Shown piece after piece: positions 60,125 through 64,000 of a DNA stretch of 64,000 nucleotides (positions are counted from its first letter, which is position 1; every line of letters starts with the position of its first letter). The notes under the pieces are model-generated. The model saw nothing but the letters and a program-made list of their open reading frames with translations, was not told where the DNA came from and made no database searches. This DNA comes from Microbacterium sp. W4I4 (GTDB lineage: Bacteria; Actinomycetota; Actinomycetes; Actinomycetales; Microbacteriaceae). Made by a program: the position numbers and the translations under genes. The stretch lies in assembly GCF_030816235.1 (NCBI RefSeq), contig NZ_JAUSXT010000001.1, positions 2,418,001 to 2,482,000 of the forward strand, in the 5' to 3' direction.

Positions 60125-60997
60125 ATGACCGTCAGCATCGCAGACCGTGTGATCGGTGAGGGCCGACCCACCTACGTCATCGCCGAGATCGGACTGAACC
60201 ACAACGGTGACGTCGAGATCGCCAAGCAGCTCATCGACGTCGCCCGTGCCGCCGGCGCGGATGCCGTGAAGTTCCAGAAGCGCACCCCCGAGATCGCCAC
60301 GCCCGAGCACATGCGCGACGTGCCGCGCGAGACGCCGTGGGGCACCATGAGCTACCTCGACTACCGCCGCCGCGTGGAGTTCGGACGCGACGAGTACGTC
60401 GAGATCGGCGACTACGCCACCCTGGCCGGACTGCACTGGTTCGCCTCGCCGTGGGATGTGCCCAGCGTCGAGTTCCTCGAAGACCTGAACGTCGTCGCGC
60501 ACAAGGTGGCATCTGCGAGCCTGACCGACACCGAGCTGCTGCAGGCGCTGCGCGACACGGGCAAGCCCGTCATCCTCTCCACGGGAATGTCGACCATCGA
60601 GCAGGTCGACCGCGCCCTGGACACCCTCGGCACTGATCGCACCATCCTCATGCACGCCACCTCCACGTACCCGATGGAGTCCGGCGAGGCGAACCTCAAG
60701 ATGATCTCCACGCTGCGCGACCGATACGCCGGCGTGCCCGTCGGCTACTCCGGCCACGAGCGCGGACTGCAGATCTCGCTGGCCGCCGTCGCGCTCGGCG
60801 CGGTCGCCGTGGAACGCCACATCACCCTCGACCGCGCCATGTGGGGTTCCGATCACGCCGCCTCGCTGGAGCCGGGCGGCCTGGAGCGCCTGGTGCGCGA
60901 CATCCGCGTGATCGAAGAAGCACTCGGCGACGGCGTCAAGCGGGTCTACCCGGGCGAGCTGGCGCCGATGGCCAAGCTGCGCCGCGTCGGGGCATGA
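60125..60997 (+). CDS. NeuB-family nonulosonate synthase, SAF-less
   Basis: 290-aa PEP-dependent aldolase that condenses PEP with a six-carbon sugar. Motifs: AEIGLNHNGD (21-29), KFQKRTPE, STGMSTIEQVD, ATSTYPMES and HITLDRAMWGSDHAAS. It stops right after the TIM barrel: the C-terminal SAF domain of N-acetylneuraminate synthases is absent. That suggests a Kdn-9-phosphate or related synthase (inference). Overlaps the next ATG by 4 bases; a 122-bp gap separates it from the fused NeuA gene. Confidence 0.86.
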   Translation: MTVSIADRVIGEGRPTYVIAEIGLNHNGDVEIAKQLIDVARAAGADAVKFQKRTPEIATPEHMRDVPRETPWGTMSYLDYRRRVEFGRDEYVEIGDYATLAGLHWFASPWDVPSVEFLEDLNVVAHKVASASLTDTELLQALRDTGKPVILSTGMSTIEQVDRALDTLGTDRTILMHATSTYPMESGEANLKMISTLRDRYAGVPVGYSGHERGLQISLAAVALGAVAVERHITLDRAMWGSDHAASLEPGGLERLVRDIRVIEEALGDGVKRVYPGELAPMAKLRRVGA

Positions 60998-62316
60998 CCT
61001 ACCCGGGCAGCCGGGAGCCCCGGCTGCGCGTGGTCGCCATCGGCGATGCCGACTCGTTCGTGAAGTGGGCGGCGCACCTGATCGACCGCCTCGACGACAT
61101 CAGCCAGCACCTGCTGCTGGTGGACACTCCGCTGGTGGTCAGCGACGCGCAGAAGGATGCCGCGCTCGCGGACACCCGCTTCGCCACGCGCCAGCAGTCG
61201 GTCAGCCGCGTCGCCTTCAGTGCGGTCGTCGAGTGGCTGGCGCGGGATGCGCCGGATGTCGTGGTGCTGGCCGGCCGTGCGCCGTTCGTGCGACTGATGA
61301 GCCGGGAGATCGACCGCCTCGCACGCCGACCGGTCGTGGTGAGCGGCCTGCCCGGGATGTCGATCCCCGCGCTGCGCGGCGCACTGGAGTACCGACGGCA
61401 CTGCGACCTGATGGTGGTGCACTCCCGCCGCGAGGTGGCCGCGTACGCCCGGCTCGGGCGCACCATCGGCGTCTCGGTTCCGATCGCCCTCGCCCGGCTC
61501 CCTTTCGCGCAGCGCTCCACCGAGCGGCAGGGCGGGACGGACCTCGTGTTCGCCGCGCAGGCCCTCGTGCCGCAGTCCCGCGATGACCGGCGTCGGATCG
61601 CGGAGATCCTGCGCCTCGCGGCCGTCGCCGACCCCACCAGACGCGTGGTCGTGAAGCTGCGCTCCCGGCCGGGTGAGGTCGAGGCGCACCGGGAGCGCGA
61701 CGGCTACACCGAGCTGCTGGAGAACGCTCCCGAGAACCTCGTCTTCTCGTTCGCGCCGATGTCCGAGGCGCTCGCCACGGCGGAGGGGCTGGTCACCGTC
61801 AGCTCCACCGCGGCGATCGAAGCGCTCGCCGCGGGCGTGCCCGTGATCGCCCTCGACACCTTCGGTATCCGGCCCGAGCTGCTCAACAGGGTCTTCGAGG
61901 AGAGCGGCCTGCTGGGCAGCGCGGATGACGTGGTGGCCCGGCGGTTCCGGCATCCGGACCCCCGCTGGGCGACCACCAACTACTTCCACGACCCGCGGGA
62001 CTCGCTCTGGTGGGATCAGGCGCGACGGCTGGTCGCTCTGCGCCGACAGGGGATGCTGCCCGCCCGCGTCGTTCCGCAGCCGCGCGGCGGTGCGCTGCAC
62101 GCCGCGTGGCACCGCCGGAACGTGCTGGGCGCGCACGACCGCTCCGTCTCCGGGCGGGTGGCGGGGTTGCTCGTCACTCCGGCCATCGCCGCTCTCATCG
62201 CGCTGAAGCGCCGGCGGGGTGGCCGGGATGCCGTGCCTGCTGAGGGCGGGACGATGGATGCCGGTACGCAGGACTTCCTGCTGACGCCGAGCCCGCTGCG
62301 CGAAGCGATCGGCTGA
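60994..62316 (+). CDS. Glycosyltransferase-like protein (DUF6716 type)
   Basis: 440-aa protein, last gene of the glycan operon. A first domain of about 170 residues (LRVVAIGDADSFVKWAAHLI) is followed by a GT-B-like C-terminal domain with TVSSTAAIEALAAGVPVIAL and GIRPELLNRVFEESGL, as in DUF6716 putative glycosyltransferases. One hydrophobic C-terminal stretch (VAGLLVTPAIAALIALK) could associate with the membrane. Substrate unknown. Confidence 0.75.
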   Translation: MTYPGSREPRLRVVAIGDADSFVKWAAHLIDRLDDISQHLLLVDTPLVVSDAQKDAALADTRFATRQQSVSRVAFSAVVEWLARDAPDVVVLAGRAPFVRLMSREIDRLARRPVVVSGLPGMSIPALRGALEYRRHCDLMVVHSRREVAAYARLGRTIGVSVPIALARLPFAQRSTERQGGTDLVFAAQALVPQSRDDRRRIAEILRLAAVADPTRRVVVKLRSRPGEVEAHRERDGYTELLENAPENLVFSFAPMSEALATAEGLVTVSSTAAIEALAAGVPVIALDTFGIRPELLNRVFEESGLLGSADDVVARRFRHPDPRWATTNYFHDPRDSLWWDQARRLVALRRQGMLPARVVPQPRGGALHAAWHRRNVLGAHDRSVSGRVAGLLVTPAIAALIALKRRRGGRDAVPAEGGTMDAGTQDFLLTPSPLREAIG

Positions 62317-62355
62317 CCGTTCAGGTCGGGGTCCGCACTCACAGCCGGGATCCGG

Positions 62356-62361
62356 TAGACT
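62356..62361 (+). promoter_or_regulatory. Probable -10 element of the rpsF operon
   Basis: TAGACT with a leader of roughly 105 nt to the rpsF GTG. The following leader contains the upstream ORF and hairpin below. Confidence 0.55.
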
Positions 62362-62407
62362 TCTGAGGTTGTCTGCCCGGCGGCGCCTTGCCGAAGGAGC
62401 AGACGAC

Positions 62408-62476
62408 ATGCACACACCCTCCTGCTTCCGGGAAAGCCCCGGGAGCCGTTCTAGTCCGAAGGAGGTGGGTAAGTGA
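62408..62476 (+). CDS. Leader ORF upstream of rpsF (22 codons)
   Basis: ATG at 62408 with AAGGAG 8 nt upstream (62394-62399) opens a 22-residue frame, [20 protein letters not shown] then GK, whose TGA overlaps the rpsF GTG (GTGA). The rpsF Shine-Dalgarno lies inside its last codons. Either it is a real coupled leader peptide or a chance frame in the ribosomal-protein leader. It is too short for composition to decide. Confidence 0.5.
   Translation: MHTPSCFRESPGSRSSPKEVGK
62424..62446 (+). promoter_or_regulatory. Leader hairpin before rpsF (possible S6:S18 binding site)
   Basis: GCTTCCGGG and CCCGGGAGC pair over 9 bp (one G-U) around AAAGC, about 26 nt before the rpsF GTG. rpsF-rpsR leaders of bacteria often carry a hairpin bound by the S6:S18 pair with a CCG motif; the match here is suggestive only. 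Confidence 0.5.
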
Positions 62477-62838
62477 CGCACCAGTACGAGCTCATGGTCA
62501 TTCTGACCCCCGAGCTGGACGAGCGCCAGGTTGCCCCCAACCTCGACAAGTTCCTGAAGGTCATCACCAACGATGGTGGCTCGATTGACAAGGTCGATGT
62601 CTGGGGCAAGCGCCGTTTCGCCTATGAGATCAACAAGAAGAACGAGGGCATCTACGCCGTCGTCAACTTCACCGCGACGAGCGAGGCCACTCAGGAGCTC
62701 GACCGCCAGCTGAAGCTGAGCGAGCTCGTCTTCCGCACCAAGGTCCAGCGCGCCGAAGAGGCGCAGGCCATGGTCGCAGCCGAGGCGAAGCGCGCAGCCG
62801 AGAAGGCAGCTCGCAAGCCCAAGGTCGCGAAGGCGTAA
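62473..62838 (+). CDS. rpsF: 30S ribosomal protein S6
   Basis: 121-aa bS6. [20 protein letters not shown] and [20 protein letters not shown] are the standard ferredoxin-like halves. Basic Ala/Lys-rich C-terminus ([20 protein letters not shown]) is typical of actinobacteria. GTG start with AAGGAGGTG upstream. ssb follows after 6 bp. Confidence 0.97.
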   Translation: MTHQYELMVILTPELDERQVAPNLDKFLKVITNDGGSIDKVDVWGKRRFAYEINKKNEGIYAVVNFTATSEATQELDRQLKLSELVFRTKVQRAEEAQAMVAAEAKRAAEKAARKPKVAKA

Positions 62839-62844
62839 GGCATC

Positions 62845-63345
62845 ATGGCCGGCGAAACCGTCATCACCGTGGTGGGCAACCTCACCGCAGACCCCGAGCT
62901 GCGTTACACGCAGAACGGCCTGCCGGTGGCGAACTTCACCATCGCTTCGACTCCGCGCACGTTCGACCGCCAGGCCAACGAGTGGAAGGACGGCGATGCG
63001 CTGTTCCTTCGCGCATCGGTCTGGCGCGAGTTCGCCGAGCACGTGGCAGGGTCGCTGACCAAGGGCATGCGCGTCATCGCGCAGGGCCGCCTGCGTCAGC
63101 GCTCCTACCAGGACCGCGAAGGCAACCAGCGCACGTCGATCGAGCTGGAAGTTGACGAGATCGGTCCGTCGCTGCGATACGCGACGGCACAGGTCACGCG
63201 GGCCGCATCCACCGGCGGTGCCGGTGGCGGGCAGTCCCGTCCGCAGCAGCAGCAGGTCTCGGACGAGCCGTGGTCGACCCCCGGCTCCTCGAGCGCTGAC
63301 GCCTGGAGCACTCCGGGCAGCTTCGGCGACGACACCCCGTTCTAA
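62845..63345 (+). CDS. ssb: Single-stranded DNA-binding protein
   Basis: 166-aa SSB. OB fold about 1-110 ([40 protein letters not shown]). Flexible Gly/Gln-rich linker (about 118-155) and the acidic tip GDDTPF, the protein-docking tail. Standard rpsF-ssb-rpsR order. Confidence 0.97.
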   Translation: MAGETVITVVGNLTADPELRYTQNGLPVANFTIASTPRTFDRQANEWKDGDALFLRASVWREFAEHVAGSLTKGMRVIAQGRLRQRSYQDREGNQRTSIELEVDEIGPSLRYATAQVTRAASTGGAGGGQSRPQQQQVSDEPWSTPGSSSADAWSTPGSFGDDTPF

Positions 63346-63410
63346 TGTTCCGGATGTCGGAGCCTGTCGAAGGCTCCACGGCATCCGATCTCATCATTTA
63401 AGGAAAACTC

Positions 63411-63665
63411 ATGGCTGGAAAGTCGAGCGGCGACCGCCGCAAGCCGCGGAAGGGTGGCAAGCCCACCGCTCCCGCGAAGTCGATCCGCGTGGGCGTCATT
63501 GATTACAAGGACGTCGCAACGCTTCGCAAGTTCGTGTCCGAGCGTGGAAAGATCCGCGCCCGTCGTATCACCGGTGTCTCTGTGCAGGAGCAGCGTCTGA
63601 TCGCCAAGGCGATCAAGAACGCTCGCGAGATGGCTCTCCTGCCCTACGCCGGCGCTGGCCGCTGA
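63411..63665 (+). CDS. rpsR: 30S ribosomal protein S18
   Basis: 84-aa bS18, partner of S6 on the ribosome. [20 protein letters not shown] and [28 protein letters not shown] precedes the ATG. N-terminus is basic. rplI follows after 11 bp. Confidence 0.97.
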   Translation: MAGKSSGDRRKPRKGGKPTAPAKSIRVGVIDYKDVATLRKFVSERGKIRARRITGVSVQEQRLIAKAIKNAREMALLPYAGAGR

Positions 63666-63676
63666 GGGGTACGGAC

Positions 63677-64000
63677 ATGTCTAAGCTGATTCTCACGAAC
63701 GAGGTCGCCGGGCTCGGTAGCGCCGGTGACGTCATCGAGGTCAAGAACGGGTACGCCCGCAATTACCTCATCCCCCAGGGCTTCGCGGTTGCGTGGACCC
63801 GTGGTGGCGCCAAGCAGGTCGAGTCGATCCAGGCCGCCCGCAAGGCTCGCCAGATCCACGACCTCGATGAGGCCACCGCGCTGAAGAACAAGCTCGAGAG
63901 CACCAAGGTTCGCCTGGCTGTCAAGGCCGGTGGCGAGGGCCGTCTGTTCGGTTCCGTCAAGACGGGCGATGTGGCCGACGCCGTCGCCGCAGCCGACCTC
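63677..64000 (+). CDS. rplI: 50S ribosomal protein L9 (partial)
   Basis: First 108 codons of bL9: [20 protein letters not shown] and [18 protein letters not shown], then the long connecting helix ([20 protein letters not shown]) and the start of the C-terminal domain ([10 protein letters not shown]). The gene runs off the window end. Confidence 0.97.
   Translation, partial: MSKLILTNEVAGLGSAGDVIEVKNGYARNYLIPQGFAVAWTRGGAKQVESIQAARKARQIHDLDEATALKNKLESTKVRLAVKAGGEGRLFGSVKTGDVADAVAAADL

Noticed and set aside
51218..62316. Operon 2 importer as a sialic-acid uptake system linked to the glycan operon
   Set aside because: The SBP and ATPases are of the peptide type and the glycan operon has its own start; closeness alone is weak evidence.

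Overview
The window is about 64 kb of high-GC DNA (roughly 68-70 percent by eye) from an actinobacterium, most likely a Microbacterium or close relative in the Microbacteriaceae. It spans the chromosome replication origin. The evidence is the origin gene order gyrA-gyrB-dciA-recF-dnaN-dnaA / rpmH-rnpA-yidD-yidC-jag-rsmG-parA-parB, the trpG/pabA-sortase-crgA-rhomboid-cyclophilin block beyond it, class E sortase, DUF3566 and DUF6049 proteins, many GTG/TTG starts, and many genes that appear to be transcribed without a leader.

Layout. 1-9.4 kb: small housekeeping and accessory genes (pabA end, sortase, crgA, rhomboid, cyclophilin, YbaK, two NUDIX proteins, USP, class V aminotransferase). 9.5-14.1 kb: tRNA-Ile and tRNA-Ala, a kinase/regulator/DUF4097 operon that looks like an envelope-stress system, a VIT-family transporter and DUF3566. 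14.1-24.0 kb: gyrA, gyrB, dciA, recF, dnaN and dnaA, all on the minus strand. 22.2-24.3 kb: oriC, with DnaA boxes on both sides of dnaA. 24.3-30.7 kb: rpmH to parB on the plus strand, so genes on both arms run away from the origin. The rsmG-parA interval holds eight close parS copies (one degenerate) interleaved with about a dozen short palindromic repeats, and a ninth parS lies after parB. 30.9-40 kb: GrpB-like protein, thioredoxin and thioredoxin reductase, murJ, DUF6049, a methyltransferase and a frameshifted LLM oxidoreductase. 40-56.4 kb: CCA-adding enzyme, two peptide-type ABC importer operons (one headed by a divergent Lrp regulator) and, between them, two VapBC-type toxin-antitoxin pairs. 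56.5-62.3 kb: a tightly overlapped glycan operon (glycosyltransferase, polysialyltransferase-like protein, CMP-nonulosonate synthetase fused to a HAD phosphatase, NeuB-like synthase, second glycosyltransferase-like protein). 62.4-64 kb: rpsF-ssb-rpsR-rplI, with a leader that holds a 22-codon upstream ORF.

Most unusual signals: (1) a repeat family whose four copies share a core but have different, self-complementary outer stems; one copy contains a member of a second repeat family; (2) the parS/repeat mosaic beside parA, including a diverged duplication with a decaying parS and a parS that forms the first codons of parA; (3) a compact nonulosonic-acid operon lacking NeuC; (4) a 37-bp divergent double leaderless promoter between sortase and crgA and at least seven more starts of this design; (5) a 40-bp near-perfect palindrome before a small unknown gene; (6) enrichment of the hexamer pair GGATGC/GCATCC. 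All functional statements rest on reading motifs by eye; no database search or computation was run.
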